Positions 53,693 through 63,806 of a DNA stretch of 64,000 nt are shown piece after piece. The notes under the pieces were generated by a model. That model made no database searches, was not told where the DNA came from, and was given only the letters and a program-made list of their open reading frames with translations. Within the stretch, counting starts at the first letter, position 1; each line of letters opens with the position of its first letter. The DNA is from an uncultured Flavobacteriaceae bacterium (GTDB lineage Bacteria; Bacteroidota; Bacteroidia; Flavobacteriales; Flavobacteriaceae), in NCBI GenBank assembly GCA_937959395.1, contig CALGLR010000048.1:1-64000 (forward strand), written 5' to 3'. A program made the position numbers and the translations under genes.

Positions 53693-54250
53693 ATGAACGA
53701 GGATATAACATTCATTATAGATTCTGCAAAAGAAGCAATGCAAAATGCAATCTTACATCTTGAAAAACAATTTGTAAACATTAGAGCTGGAAAAGCTAGC
53801 CCTGCAATGTTAGGAAGTGTTACAGTAGACTATTATGGATCTCAAACGCCATTAAGCCAAGTTGCTAATGTTAACACTCCAGATGGAAGAACAATAACAG
53901 TACAGCCTTGGGAGAAAAACATGCTTCAAGAAATTGAACGTGCGATACAAATTGCAAACCTAGGATTTAACCCTATGAACAATGGAGAAGTTTTAATTAT
54001 AAATGTACCGCCATTAACAGAAGAACGAAGACGTGAATTAGCTAAACAAGCTAAATCTGAAGCTGAAGATGCAAAAATTGGAATTAGAAATGCTAGAAAA
54101 GATGCTAACAGCGACATAAAAAAGGCAGAAGGTGCTTCTGAAGACTTACAAAAAAATGCTGAACTAGATATTCAAAATCTAACAGACAGTTATGTTAAAA
54201 AAATTGACGAGGCTTTTAATAGTAAAGAGGTAGAAATAATGACTGTATAA
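53693..54250 (+). CDS. frr: Ribosome recycling factor
   Basis: 185 residues. Conserved stretches include FVNIRAGKASPAMLGSV, VDYYGSQTPLSQVANV, PDGRTITVQPWEKNML and ELAKQAKSEAEDAKIGIRNA. RRF with EF-G splits the post-termination ribosome. It lies 91 bases after pyrH and is followed by a small hairpin terminator, so pyrH-frr likely form a two-gene unit. Confidence 0.97.
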   Translation: MNEDITFIIDSAKEAMQNAILHLEKQFVNIRAGKASPAMLGSVTVDYYGSQTPLSQVANVNTPDGRTITVQPWEKNMLQEIERAIQIANLGFNPMNNGEVLIINVPPLTEERRRELAKQAKSEAEDAKIGIRNARKDANSDIKKAEGASEDLQKNAELDIQNLTDSYVKKIDEAFNSKEVEIMTV

Positions 54251-54258
54251 ATTTTGAA

Positions 54259-54285
54259 AAACGACTTATTAAGTCGCTTTTATTT
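54259..54285 (+). terminator. Terminator after frr
   Basis: CGACTT (54262-54267), loop ATT, AAGTCG (54271-54276) then CTTTTATTTATT. The stem is short, so strength is uncertain. Confidence 0.5.
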
Positions 54286-54315
54286 ATTAAATTCAACTTA
54301 TAAAGTTTAAACACT

Positions 54316-55053
54316 ATGAAAATTTCCAAATCACTATTTATAGTTTTTATATTACTACAAAGTTTTACAACTATAGCTCAGGGTTATAAATTCATTCCTG
54401 CTAACCAAAGGTTGTTAAGTGATGAGCAATTAAAAAGCATAGAAATAATGATTACTCCTAACATTATGCTTTTTAATGAACATGGCAAAATATTGCCTTT
54501 CTCTCAAATTGATTTACTAACCAATCCTGATTATAGGCCTTTGTTTTATGTCGATACGAGTGAAAAACTACAGTCTGTAATCTTTCTTAAGAAAAGTGAC
54601 AACCCGATTCTTATTGAAAAAAATCCTGAGGCTGAATTCACCAAAGGCGAACGCGCACTTGACTTCATTGTTACAACAATAGAAGGTGAACATGTAAAAC
54701 TCTCTGAGTTAAGAGGCAAAGTTGTGGTTTTAAATTTCTGGTTTACCAAATGTGGCCCTTGCAAACTTGAAATGCCTGATCTTAATGGTTTGGTAAACGA
54801 ATTCAAAGATAAAGACGTTGTTTTTTTAGCAATTACATTTAATAAGAAGGAAATGATTCAACAATTTCTAAAGAGCCACCAATTTAACTATACCATAGCT
54901 CCAAATGCTAATGATGTTATAACGATGTATGGTGTACAAAGCTACCCTACAAGTATCGTTATAAATAAAGAAGGTGAAATCGTTTTAAAAGAGCTAGGTT
55001 ATAGAACAAATATTAAAGAAGTACTTACCAACTCTATAAATACTGTTCTATAG
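54316..55053 (+). CDS. TlpA-like periplasmic thioredoxin
   Basis: 245 residues with signal peptide (LFIVFILLQSFTTIAQ). An N-terminal extension of about 100 residues without recognised fold precedes a TlpA/ResA-type domain: GKVVVLNFWFTKCGPCKLEMPDLNGL with the active CGPC, and the cis-Pro in VQSYPTSIVIN. It likely reduces disulfides in the periplasm, for example in apocytochromes or membrane proteins. The next gene starts 10 bases after its stop, so the two are probably cotranscribed. Confidence 0.9.
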   Translation: MKISKSLFIVFILLQSFTTIAQGYKFIPANQRLLSDEQLKSIEIMITPNIMLFNEHGKILPFSQIDLLTNPDYRPLFYVDTSEKLQSVIFLKKSDNPILIEKNPEAEFTKGERALDFIVTTIEGEHVKLSELRGKVVVLNFWFTKCGPCKLEMPDLNGLVNEFKDKDVVFLAITFNKKEMIQQFLKSHQFNYTIAPNANDVITMYGVQSYPTSIVINKEGEIVLKELGYRTNIKEVLTNSINTVL

Positions 55054-55063
55054 TTATCCTAAA

Positions 55064-56338
55064 ATGCATAAACTGGCTTTTTTAATCGTTTTTGTATTCT
55101 CCCTATCTGCAGGAGCTCAAAAACCAAAAAAAGAAAAAGACAGTATTATTTTCAAACAAGATTCTTTGAGAAAATCGGCATTTCTCAATAAATTAGGCAA
55201 TGGTTTTTTTCCTACTAAATATGTAAATATAGATTTAAAATATTTAGTTAAATACAATCAATTCGAAGGTTTTAGAACTGGAATTGGAGGAGAAACAAGT
55301 AAAGCTTTTTCAGAAAAAATCAAACTTAATGCTTATACCGTATATGGCTTTATTGATAAACAATTTAAATTTGGATTTGGTAGCGGGTTTAGAGTTGCTC
55401 CAAAAACAAATACATGGATAAACTTCTCCCATCAAAACGATTTACAAGAAACAGGAAGCTCTATATTTTTAACTGATAAACGTTTTTTTTCATTCTTTGA
55501 ACCTCGTTTATTAAACATAAATTTGTTTCATAAACACATTACAAGTAAAGTATCTTTATCACATAATTTATCTTCTCATATACTATCAGAAACAGAGTTT
55601 GCAATAAGTAACATTGAACCTACTTACAGCTATACTTTTGTTTTAAAAGACAAATCATATAGAGCATTTGAAGCCACAACAACTAAAACGGCAATACAAT
55701 GGAGCCCATTTAGTACTTTTAACATGAAAGAAGGCAAGGTAAATATGATTAAAGATGGCTATCCTAAATTTACATTTCAATTTACAAAAAGCCTAAAAGG
55801 CTTGTTAAAATCTAATTTCAATTTTACAAAAATAGACTTTAGAACCCATCATAAAATAGATTACAAAAATAATTCTTTTTCGTTTTTAACACTCACTGCC
55901 GGGCTTGCAAATGGAGATACGCCTTTAACGCATTTATACCATGCCTATCCCAATAATATTAGCAAGCAAACCATAAGTAAACGATTTTCCGTAGCTGGAA
56001 TAAACAGTTTTGAAACCATGTTTTTTAATGAGTTTTTTTCAGATAAACTAATGACCTTTCAGTTTAAACATTACTTTAATTCATTTAAAATATCTAAACA
56101 TTTTAAACCGCAACTCGTCTTAATTACTCGTTATGCTTTAGGAGGCATAAGCAACTCTTCTAGACATCAAGATATTAACTTTTCTAAATTAGAAAAAGGG
56201 TATACAGAATCTGGAATTGAAATCAATAAATTGCTTTTTGGTTTTGGTCTAAGCTTATCCTATCGGTATGGCGCATACCATTTACCTCGCTTTGATGATA
56301 ATATTGCCCTTAAATTCACTTTTAATGTGACTTTATAG
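55064..56338 (+). CDS. DUF5686-type outer-membrane beta-barrel, short form
   Basis: 424 residues with signal peptide (LAFLIVFVFSLSAGAQ). The sequence matches the C-terminal barrel of DUF5686 proteins by eye: FEGFRTGIGGETSKAFSEK, FSVAGINSFETMFFNEFFSD, KHFKPQLVLITRYALGGI and LEKGYTESGIEINKLLFGFG, ending ALKFTFNVTL. Most members are about 800 residues with an N-terminal carboxypeptidase-regulatory-like domain, which is absent here. The function of the family is not known. It lies 10 bases after the TlpA-like gene. Confidence 0.75.
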   Translation: MHKLAFLIVFVFSLSAGAQKPKKEKDSIIFKQDSLRKSAFLNKLGNGFFPTKYVNIDLKYLVKYNQFEGFRTGIGGETSKAFSEKIKLNAYTVYGFIDKQFKFGFGSGFRVAPKTNTWINFSHQNDLQETGSSIFLTDKRFFSFFEPRLLNINLFHKHITSKVSLSHNLSSHILSETEFAISNIEPTYSYTFVLKDKSYRAFEATTTKTAIQWSPFSTFNMKEGKVNMIKDGYPKFTFQFTKSLKGLLKSNFNFTKIDFRTHHKIDYKNNSFSFLTLTAGLANGDTPLTHLYHAYPNNISKQTISKRFSVAGINSFETMFFNEFFSDKLMTFQFKHYFNSFKISKHFKPQLVLITRYALGGISNSSRHQDINFSKLEKGYTESGIEINKLLFGFGLSLSYRYGAYHLPRFDDNIALKFTFNVTL

Positions 56339-56371
56339 TCCATAGAGTCGATCAAATACATTGCTTTTACA

Positions 56372-56379
56372 TACCTTTG
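56372..56379 (+). promoter_or_regulatory. Promoter (-7 element) of the MMPL gene
   Basis: TACCTTTG matches TAnnTTTG, 17 bases before the chosen ATG at 56397. It lies within the frame that is open upstream of that ATG, so it supports the shorter start. No -33 match. Confidence 0.45.
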
Positions 56380-56396
56380 CTTTCTTTTTAAAAGAT

Positions 56397-58796
56397 ATGA
56401 TTAAACTATTCACTAAAGACTTTTGGGACATTGTTGCCCGATTAATTTTACGTAATAAAATAGCGATACTTTCTATTATCGTTATTATTACAATTCTCTT
56501 TAGTACACAGTGGAAACATATGCGATTTACGTATACTGAGGCAAATCTATTGCCCGATGAACATGAAGTAAATCAAGATTACAATCGGTTTTTAGATGTT
56601 TTTGGTGAAGAAGGTAATTTAATTGTTTTAGGTGTTAAAGATTCTACTCTTTTTACAGTTGAAAAATTAAACGCTTGGAATGCTTTATCTGAAACTTTTA
56701 AAGCTGAAAAGGAAGTAGAAACTGTTGTTTCAATAAAAGATCTTCAAAAATTAAAAAAAGACACAAAAAACCAAAAATTCAATTTAGAACCATTTATAAC
56801 AGATTCTATCAAATCAACTAATGAAATTAGTAAATTAAAGGACGAGTTATTTAATAAATATCCTTTTTACGACAATTTTCTATATAACACAGAGACTAAA
56901 ACAGTACGGACAGCCATTTATATCAATAAAGAGATTGTAAATACACCAGCTAGAAAAGATTTTGTAATGCTTTCACTTATAGAAAAAGTAAAAGCCTTTG
57001 AAAAAGAGCAAAATATCGATGTAAGAATTTCTGGAATGCCTTATATAAGGACTTTAAATGCGCAAAATATTGTAGATGAAATCGGTTTATTTGTAGGTGC
57101 AGCACTTTTTGTGACCTCATTAATATTTTTCCTGTTTTTTAGATCATTTAGAGCCACATTAATTTCACTGGTAGTTGTATGCATAGGAGTTATGTGGACC
57201 CTTGGTATACTTGGTTTATTAAAGTATGAAATCACTGTTTTAACGGCTTTAATCCCTCCCTTAATAATTGTAATAGGAATTCCTAATTGTATTTTCTTAA
57301 TTAACAAATACCAACATGAAGTAAAATTACATGGCAATAAAGCCCTGTCTCTACAGCGTGTAATTACAAAAGTAGGAAATGCCACTTTAATGACTAATGT
57401 AACTACTGCTTCAGGATTTGCTACATTTATAATTACAGAAAGTAAATTACTAAAAGAGTTTGGTGTTGTAGCCTCACTAAGCATTCTCGCTATATTTATT
57501 TTATGCTTACTTATTATACCCATATTATATAGCTTTTTACCTTATCCTAAAGAAAGACACTTAGAGCATTTAAATAAACGTTGGATTGGTGGTTTTGTAA
57601 ATTGGATGGAAGGTATGGTTCGAGAAAAACGTATCACCATATATATTACATCTCTAGTACTTCTTATAGCATGTATTATTGGAATTTATCAAATTAAAAT
57701 ATCGGGAAGTTTAATAGAAGACATGCCAAAAGGCGAAGAATTTTATAGCGATATTAAGTTTTTTGAACGTGAGTTTAACGGTATTATGCCGCTTGAAGTG
57801 ATGATTGACACCAAACGTAAAAATGGAGTCATGAAACTTTCGAATATTAAACGAATGAGTGAGCTAGAAGACGTTATTGAAGAAACCGATGAGCTTTCTA
57901 AACCAATCTCCATTGTGAGTTTAGTTAAATATGCTAAACAAGCCTATTATAACGGTAACCCTAAGTATTATCAAATCCCTACTAATCAAGAAAAAGCATT
58001 TATTCTTTCCTATATAAAAAATTCTAACGGAGATACCGATCTTCTTAATAATTTTGTAGACAGTACTGGCCAATATGCTAGAATTACTACATTTATGAAA
58101 GATATTGGAACCGATAAAATGGAACGAATAGAAGAAAATCTACAAGCCAAAATAGACCATCTCTTTCCTAAAGAAAAATACAATGTAACCATGACAGGTA
58201 AAGCATTGGTATTTCAAAAAGGGACCACTTATTTAGTCAAAAACTTAGCCATTTCATTAACACTCGCTATTGTACTTATATCATTATTTATGGCCTACAT
58301 GTTTAGATCATTTAAAATGATTATTGTTTCTCTTATTCCTAACTTACTACCGTTGGTAGTAACTGCTGGTTTAATGGGCTATATTGGTGTACCTATAAAA
58401 CCATCAACGATATTAGTGTTTAGTATTGCCTTTGGAATCTCTGTAGACGACACCATTCATTTTTTAGCAAAATATAGACAAGAATTACAAGCCAATAACT
58501 GGAGGATTAAAAAATCGGTTTATGCAGCGCTTAGAGAAACTGGAGTAAGTATGTTTTACACTTCAATCGTTTTATTTTTTGGGTTTTCTGTATTTGTGAT
58601 CTCAAATTTTGGAGGTACAGTGGCACTAGGCGCCTTAGTTTCGGTAACCTTATTATTTGCAATGCTTTCTAACTTACTTTTACTACCATCTTTATTACTT
58701 TCGTTAGAAAGAAGTATTGCCAACAAATCAACATTAAAAAAACCTGCTATAAATATTATTCCTGAAGAAAATTATACAGAGAATAGTAAAGAATAA
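56397..58796 (+). CDS. MMPL/RND-family transporter
   Basis: 799 residues from ATG 56397. Two repeated halves, each with one helix, a periplasmic domain of about 170-200 residues and a five-helix bundle. The second half contains FSIAFGISVDDTIHFLAKYR with the Asp pair (VDD) expected for proton coupling; the first half has the related IPPLIIVIGIPNCIFLINKY without acids. Such proteins export lipids, hydrophobic molecules or siderophores, or assist lipoprotein transport; the cargo is unknown. The TlpA-DUF5686 pair lies just upstream, 58 bases before the start. Confidence 0.9.
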   Translation: MIKLFTKDFWDIVARLILRNKIAILSIIVIITILFSTQWKHMRFTYTEANLLPDEHEVNQDYNRFLDVFGEEGNLIVLGVKDSTLFTVEKLNAWNALSETFKAEKEVETVVSIKDLQKLKKDTKNQKFNLEPFITDSIKSTNEISKLKDELFNKYPFYDNFLYNTETKTVRTAIYINKEIVNTPARKDFVMLSLIEKVKAFEKEQNIDVRISGMPYIRTLNAQNIVDEIGLFVGAALFVTSLIFFLFFRSFRATLISLVVVCIGVMWTLGILGLLKYEITVLTALIPPLIIVIGIPNCIFLINKYQHEVKLHGNKALSLQRVITKVGNATLMTNVTTASGFATFIITESKLLKEFGVVASLSILAIFILCLLIIPILYSFLPYPKERHLEHLNKRWIGGFVNWMEGMVREKRITIYITSLVLLIACIIGIYQIKISGSLIEDMPKGEEFYSDIKFFEREFNGIMPLEVMIDTKRKNGVMKLSNIKRMSELEDVIEETDELSKPISIVSLVKYAKQAYYNGNPKYYQIPTNQEKAFILSYIKNSNGDTDLLNNFVDSTGQYARITTFMKDIGTDKMERIEENLQAKIDHLFPKEKYNVTMTGKALVFQKGTTYLVKNLAISLTLAIVLISLFMAYMFRSFKMIIVSLIPNLLPLVVTAGLMGYIGVPIKPSTILVFSIAFGISVDDTIHFLAKYRQELQANNWRIKKSVYAALRETGVSMFYTSIVLFFGFSVFVISNFGGTVALGALVSVTLLFAMLSNLLLLPSLLLSLERSIANKSTLKKPAINIIPEENYTENSKE

Positions 58797-58811
58797 AAGC
58801 ACACAAAATTT

Positions 58812-58819
58812 TATATTTG
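58812..58819 (+). promoter_or_regulatory. Promoter (-7 element) of asnS
   Basis: TATATTTG matches TAnnTTTG, 20 bases before the asnS ATG. No -33 match. Confidence 0.45.
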
Positions 58820-58839
58820 CCTTTTAAATTTAGTTAAAA

Positions 58840-60270
58840 ATGATATTAAAAACCGTTTCACAATTATTAAAAGAAACCAAACTACAAGAAGTTGAAGTTA
58901 AAGGTTGGGTAAGAACATTTAGAGCAAAGCGTTTTATTGCATTAAATGATGGTTCAACTATAAATAACATTCAATGTGTGGTCGATTTTGAAAACACAGA
59001 TGAAACGACTCTAAAACGCATTACTACAGGTGCTGCAGTTCATATTAAAGGAGAGTTAGTAGAAAGTCAAGGAAAAGGACAAAATGTAGAAATTGTAGTC
59101 AATTCTATTATTATTTTAGGCGATAGTGATCCTGAGACATTTCCTATTCAACCCAAAAAGCATTCTTTCGAATTTTTAAGAGAAAATGCACATTTACGCA
59201 CACGTACCAATACATTTAGTGCCGTAATGCGATTACGTTCTTCTTTATCTTTTGCCATTCACAAGTATTTTAACGAACAAGGATTCTATTATATGCATAC
59301 GCCAATTATTACTGGTAGTGATGCCGAAGGAGCAGGAGAAATGTTTCGCGTTAGCACATTAGATCAAAAAAATCCGCCTTTAAATGAAAGTGGAGATATA
59401 GACCATTCCCAAAATTTCTTTGGAAAAGACACCAACTTAACTGTTTCTGGACAATTAGAAGCTGAAACATATGCCATGTCTCTTGGTAAAGTATATACTT
59501 TCGGACCAACATTTAGAGCAGAAAACTCTAATACATCAAGACACCTTTCTGAGTTTTGGATGATAGAACCAGAAGTTGCATTTATGGATCTTGCAGGCAA
59601 TATGGATCTTGCAGAAAGCTTTATGAAAAGTGTGATTTCATATGTATTAGAAAACAATATTGAAGATCTTGAGTTTTTAAGCAAACGTTTGTTAGATGAA
59701 GAAAAAACAAAACCGCAAGCAGAACGTAGTGAACTTAATTTAATTGAAAAATTAAAATTTGTTACTGAAAACAACTTTAAACGTGTAAGCTATACTGAAG
59801 CTATCGATATTTTAAGAAATAGCAAGCCTAATAAAAAGAAAAAATTCAAATACCTTATTGAAGAATGGGGAGCTGATTTACAGAGTGAACATGAACGTTT
59901 CTTAGTTGAAAAACATTTTAAATGTCCAGTAATTTTATTTGATTATCCTGCAAATATCAAGGCATTTTATATGCGTTTAAATGAAGATGGCAAAACGGTT
60001 CGTGCCATGGATATCTTATTCCCAGGTATTGGAGAAATAGTGGGTGGTTCGCAAAGAGAAGAACGTTTAGAAGTCCTTAAAGAAAAAATGGCAGCTTTAG
60101 ACATTCCTGAAGAAGAATTATGGTGGTATTTAGATCTTAGAAAGTATGGAACAGCTGTACATTCTGGCTTTGGTCTTGGTTTTGAGCGCTTGGTTATGTT
60201 TGCCACAGGAATGGGTAATATTAGAGATGTAATCCCTTACCCTAGAACACCTCAAAACGCAGAGTTTTAA
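58840..60270 (+). CDS. asnS: Asparaginyl-tRNA synthetase
   Basis: 476 residues. The OB-fold anticodon domain ([22 protein letters not shown]) is followed by the class IIb catalytic domain: motif 1 region [25 protein letters not shown], motif 2 [21 protein letters not shown], and motif 3 [21 protein letters not shown] near the C-terminus. It charges tRNA-Asn, so the organism probably does not rely only on the amidation route for Asn-tRNA. Single gene with its own -7 element and a following hairpin terminator. Confidence 0.97.
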   Translation: MILKTVSQLLKETKLQEVEVKGWVRTFRAKRFIALNDGSTINNIQCVVDFENTDETTLKRITTGAAVHIKGELVESQGKGQNVEIVVNSIIILGDSDPETFPIQPKKHSFEFLRENAHLRTRTNTFSAVMRLRSSLSFAIHKYFNEQGFYYMHTPIITGSDAEGAGEMFRVSTLDQKNPPLNESGDIDHSQNFFGKDTNLTVSGQLEAETYAMSLGKVYTFGPTFRAENSNTSRHLSEFWMIEPEVAFMDLAGNMDLAESFMKSVISYVLENNIEDLEFLSKRLLDEEKTKPQAERSELNLIEKLKFVTENNFKRVSYTEAIDILRNSKPNKKKKFKYLIEEWGADLQSEHERFLVEKHFKCPVILFDYPANIKAFYMRLNEDGKTVRAMDILFPGIGEIVGGSQREERLEVLKEKMAALDIPEEELWWYLDLRKYGTAVHSGFGLGFERLVMFATGMGNIRDVIPYPRTPQNAEF

Positions 60271-60307
60271 CACTACTTTTACCAAAATAATTGCATTATA
60301 TATTTAA

Positions 60308-60343
60308 AAACAATCTAGATCACTCTTTAATCTAGATTGTTTT
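60308..60343 (+). terminator. Terminator of asnS
   Basis: AAACAATCTAGAT (60308-60320) pairs with ATCTAGATTGTTT (60331 region to 60343), followed by TCTTTATTTTG. Lies about 40 bases after the asnS stop. Confidence 0.8.
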
Positions 60344-60453
60344 CTTTATTTTGTTAAAAAGTAGTGCAATAAAAAATAATTAAGCGTGTTAGCTTTTTTA
60401 TCAATTAAACATTTTAAATAGTTTTCTTATTTTTATAAGACGATATACCTCCT

Positions 60454-61902
60454 ATGCTTAAACAATATTTACAGTTCAAATTATCTCAAAAGTTGTCCCC
60501 ACAACAAATTCAATTAATGAAATTGATCCAACTGCCCACGCAGGCATTTGAACAACGTTTAAAGCAAGAACTTGAAGAAAATCCGGCATTAGAGAGTGGA
60601 AAAGAAGATAAAGCAGATTTAGATGATGATTTTGACAATTCTAAAGATGAATATGAGGATAATGCTGCTGATGAAATAAATGTTGATGATTATTTAAGCG
60701 ACGACGAAATACCAGATTATAGAACAAATGCAAATAATTATAGTGCAGATGATGATGAAAAAAGCGTTCCATATGCATCAGGCACTTCATTTACTCAACA
60801 TTTAGTGAATCAATTAAATACCTACCGTTTAAATGATGAAGAAAGATATATTGCCGAATTTCTTGTAGGAAGCGTTGATGAAAGCGGATACATTCGTAGA
60901 GCATTAAGTGACATTATGGACGATTTAGCTTTTACTCAAAATGTGTTCACTACAGAAGAAAAAATTGAATCGGTATTAAAAATAGTGCATCAATTAGACC
61001 CTTCTGGAGTTGGAGCTCGTAATTTACAAGAGTGTTTAAGTATTCAGTTAAGCAGAAAAGAGCAACATCCAGATGTTATGCTTGCATCAAATATCATTAA
61101 CAAAGCTTTTGATCAATTTACTAAAAAGCATTACAAAAAGTTAATGCAAAAGTTTGATATAAGTGAGCTTCAATTAAAAGATGCTATTCGTGAAATTGAA
61201 CGTTTAAATCCAAAACCTGGAGGCTCTTACGCTGGAAACAATCGCATTGTAGAACATGTTGTTCCAGATTTTGCTATAAAAATTGTTGAAGGCCAATTAC
61301 AACTCACCTTAAACGGAAGAAACGCGCCAGAACTTCATGTTTCTAGGGAGTATAATAATATGCTTAAAGGGTATAAAGAGTCTAAAGACAAATCAAAATC
61401 TCAAAAGGATGCTGTTATGTTTATTAAGCAAAAATTAGATGCTGCTAAATGGTTTATTGATGCTATAAAACAAAGGCAACAAACACTTTTTGTAACCATG
61501 AGTTCTATTATGCATTATCAAAAAGAGTACTTCTTGTCTGGAGATGAAAGGAAATTAAAACCAATGATTCTTAAAGACATTGCAGACGAAATAGAAATGG
61601 ATGTTTCTACAGTTTCTCGTGTTGCTAATAGTAAATATGTAGATACACCTTATGGCACTAAATTAATTAAAGAGTTTTTTAGCGAGTCGATGACTAATGA
61701 CCAAGGAGAAGAAGTCTCTACTCGAGAAATTAAAAAAATACTAGAAATAGTAATAGAAGAAGAAAGTAAGAAAAAACCATTAACCGATGAAGCTTTAGCT
61801 AAAATTCTGAAAGAAAAAGGGTATCCTATTGCTAGAAGAACAGTAGCAAAATACAGAGAACAATTAGATATACCAGTTGCAAGGTTGCGGAAGAAAATTT
61901 AA
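60454..61902 (+). CDS. rpoN: RNA polymerase sigma-54 factor
   Basis: 482 residues. Region I (LKQYLQFKLSQKLSPQQIQLMKLIQLP) is the activator-interacting, Gln/Leu-rich start. Region II is strongly acidic (about 50-110). The core-binding domain follows, then the HTH with DIADEIEMDVSTVSRVANSK, and the RpoN box ARRTVAKYRE (about 460-469) that reads the -24 element. Sigma-54 needs an AAA+ activator to open promoters. The next gene's ATG overlaps its stop (TAATG). All regions are present, so it should be functional. Confidence 0.97.
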   Translation: MLKQYLQFKLSQKLSPQQIQLMKLIQLPTQAFEQRLKQELEENPALESGKEDKADLDDDFDNSKDEYEDNAADEINVDDYLSDDEIPDYRTNANNYSADDDEKSVPYASGTSFTQHLVNQLNTYRLNDEERYIAEFLVGSVDESGYIRRALSDIMDDLAFTQNVFTTEEKIESVLKIVHQLDPSGVGARNLQECLSIQLSRKEQHPDVMLASNIINKAFDQFTKKHYKKLMQKFDISELQLKDAIREIERLNPKPGGSYAGNNRIVEHVVPDFAIKIVEGQLQLTLNGRNAPELHVSREYNNMLKGYKESKDKSKSQKDAVMFIKQKLDAAKWFIDAIKQRQQTLFVTMSSIMHYQKEYFLSGDERKLKPMILKDIADEIEMDVSTVSRVANSKYVDTPYGTKLIKEFFSESMTNDQGEEVSTREIKKILEIVIEEESKKKPLTDEALAKILKEKGYPIARRTVAKYREQLDIPVARLRKKI

Positions 61903-62507
61903 TGAATGGCATTATTAAAAGCATATCGTTTATATTTCACCCCATTTTTATGCCATTATTTGGGCTATGTTTTTACTTTTGGAAGTCTCCTAAGTTTTTC
62001 CCTCAAGATCTCATAAGAGCTAAGTTCATTTCTATATTAATTTTAACAGTGATTTTACCTGTTCTAATATACTTACTCCTTAAAACCTTAGGTAAGGTTA
62101 AATCTGTTTATTTAAAAACAACTCAGGAGCGTATTTTACCTTTATTAATTAATGCAACAATTACATTTCTAGTCATAAAACGTGTCCTACCCAGTTCTCA
62201 AATAATAGAACTTTATTATTTTTTTATAGGCATACTTATTTCTACAATGTCATGCCTGCTTTTAGCCTATTTAGAATATAAAGCGAGTATACACATGATT
62301 GCTATTTCTGGAGTTTTCACTTTCGCAATAGCCCTAGCATTACATTTTAGTATAAATATTAATGGTAGTTTGTCTTTATTCGCTATAATAACTGGAGCAG
62401 TTGCAACATCTCGTTTGTCTTTAAAAGCACATACGACTAAAGAGATACTTATAGGAACATTAATTGGAGTTGCTCCTCAATTTACATTATTAGGATATTG
62501 GTTATAG
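61902..62507 (+). CDS. Small multi-pass membrane protein, PAP2-like end
   Basis: 201 residues with five or six hydrophobic helices. The C-terminal LSLKAHTTKEILIGTLIGV resembles the last motif of PAP2-type lipid phosphatases (H-x3-E), but the other PAP2 motifs (KX6RP and PSGH) are not seen, so enzyme activity is doubtful. The start ATG overlaps the rpoN stop by one base, implying coupled translation. This pairing of rpoN with a short membrane protein is, as far as I recall, common in Flavobacteriaceae. It overlaps the convergent PorT-like gene by 6 bases. Confidence 0.6.
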   Translation: MNGIIKSISFIFHPIFMPLFGLCFYFWKSPKFFPQDLIRAKFISILILTVILPVLIYLLLKTLGKVKSVYLKTTQERILPLLINATITFLVIKRVLPSSQIIELYYFFIGILISTMSCLLLAYLEYKASIHMIAISGVFTFAIALALHFSININGSLSLFAIITGAVATSRLSLKAHTTKEILIGTLIGVAPQFTLLGYWL

Positions 62508-63197
62508 AATATAAAATACCAAGCCTATTTTAATGGCATTAGTATCTATTGTTTTTCCATCTATAGTAGCCTTATTATTAAAAATAGGATTTAACGCATA
62601 ATAAAAATAGAAATTCCAAGTATTATAACCTCCGCTAAAGCTTAAACCATATTGGAAGTCGTTAAAGTCCTTTACTTGAGCATGTCTAATATCTCCAGAC
62701 TCTGCTTCAAATTTGGTAACATTACTTAATAAATAGCCAAATTTAACTCCAGAATATATTCTCCAAAATTTATAATCACTAGCTGTAGAGGTTCGCCATC
62801 TAAGCTCAAGAGGCACCTCAACTAAGTTCATGTAAAATCTATTTAAAGTATAAGGAGTAATATTATCATCTAAAACACTATAGTTATAAGTCTCATCTCC
62901 ATTTTGATTAACTAGTAAATTTTGATTAAACGAATTTAGAGACCCACCTATGCCAATACCTATTCCAAAATTCCGTCCTTCATTTAAAGGGATGTCTTTA
63001 ATAAACCCAAAATGTACCCCTGTAGAAAAACCTGTTTGTGATATTCCTTTTGGTTTTTTAGCTATAAGATTATAAGTAACTCCAATATAAAACTGATCTT
63101 CTTTATAAAGCGCATCTCCCGCTTCTTCGTCATTATTTTGCGCTAACAAAAAAGGACCAATACATAAAAAACAAAATGTTGCTATTAAATATTTCAT
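62502..63197 (-). CDS. PorT-family outer-membrane beta-barrel protein
   Basis: 231 residues with signal peptide (LIATFCFLCIGPFLLAQ). Conserved strands: DQFYIGVTYNLI, FGFIKDIPLNEGRNFGIGIGIG, FYMNLVEVPLELRWRTSTASDYKFWRIYSGVKFGYLLS and the C-terminal IKIGLVFYIL ending in a hydrophobic residue, as for barrels. PorT/SprT proteins are needed for type IX secretion, but this family has several paralogues, and I cannot say that this is the secretion one. Its neighbours, two ExbD proteins, fit an envelope energy-transfer role. The sorting-tail protein at 12329 shows the strain uses type IX secretion. Confidence 0.72.
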   Translation of the reverse strand: MKYLIATFCFLCIGPFLLAQNNDEEAGDALYKEDQFYIGVTYNLIAKKPKGISQTGFSTGVHFGFIKDIPLNEGRNFGIGIGIGGSLNSFNQNLLVNQNGDETYNYSVLDDNITPYTLNRFYMNLVEVPLELRWRTSTASDYKFWRIYSGVKFGYLLSNVTKFEAESGDIRHAQVKDFNDFQYGLSFSGGYNTWNFYFYYALNPIFNNKATIDGKTIDTNAIKIGLVFYIL

Positions 63198-63240
63198 TTA
63201 TGCGTTAATACTATTTATCATTAAAAAATTAATGCAAATT

Positions 63241-63279
63241 AAATAAAAAAAGGACGTTTTGTAAATACAAAACGTCCTT
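63241..63279 (-). terminator. Terminator of the exbD genes
   Basis: AAGGACGTTTTGTA (63250-63263) pairs perfectly with TACAAAACGTCCTT (63266-63279). On the minus strand it is followed by a T run (A at 63244-63250). It lies 25 bases after the exbD stop and before the PorT-like gene, separating the two. Confidence 0.8.
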
Positions 63280-63303
63280 GATATAAAATTGTATGAGTAA
63301 ACT

Positions 63304-63783
63304 TTAGTTTTTAGCAACTGCATCACCTTTTCTGGTCGTGTAGTTTATTTTTAAAGCGTTCTCTTCTCTTAATACTTGTTTAACATCTGATATAATCCCC
63401 ATGTTAGCATCGCTATCTACTTTCATAGCAATTGTAAGTCGAGGTATTAGTTCTTCCCTTAGAGCTGCTCGTTCTGTAGATAAAAAAGCTTTTACTTGCT
63501 CTACTTGAGCATATTTATCATTAAGTTGTATTCTATCAGCTGTACCAAATTTAGATTGATAGTTTCTACTAGGCTTTCCTATATAAATATAACTAATTGG
63601 ATTTTTCTTATCCAGTTTTTCTATTTGATCTGCAGAAGGCAATTTGTTTTCTACCATTAAATTATCTTCCTTTATTACGGTAGCTACCATAAAAAAGAAT
63701 AATAGCATGAATACAATATCTGGTAAAGATGCTGTAGAAATTGGAGGTAAACCTCCGTCACTTTTCTTTTTAAATTTAGACAT
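63304..63783 (-). CDS. exbD: ExbD/TolR-family biopolymer transport protein
   Basis: 159 residues. One helix near the N-terminus (LPDIVFMLLFFFMVATVI) carries the conserved protonatable Asp22, followed by a periplasmic domain. ExbD works with ExbB to use proton-motive force for TonB or Tol functions. The domain contains a longer insertion (SADQIEKLDKKNPISYIYIGKPSRN) than classical ExbD. It lies 23 bases after the second exbD gene, so they form one operon that continues beyond the window. Confidence 0.93.
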   Translation of the reverse strand: MSKFKKKSDGGLPPISTASLPDIVFMLLFFFMVATVIKEDNLMVENKLPSADQIEKLDKKNPISYIYIGKPSRNYQSKFGTADRIQLNDKYAQVEQVKAFLSTERAALREELIPRLTIAMKVDSDANMGIISDVKQVLREENALKINYTTRKGDAVAKN

Positions 63784-63806
63784 AATTTATACGTTTTATT
63801 ATCTAA

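Noticed and set aside
56361-56396. Upstream TTG start for the MMPL gene
   Set aside because: The additional codons overlap the -7 element TACCTTTG, so they are probably not transcribed.
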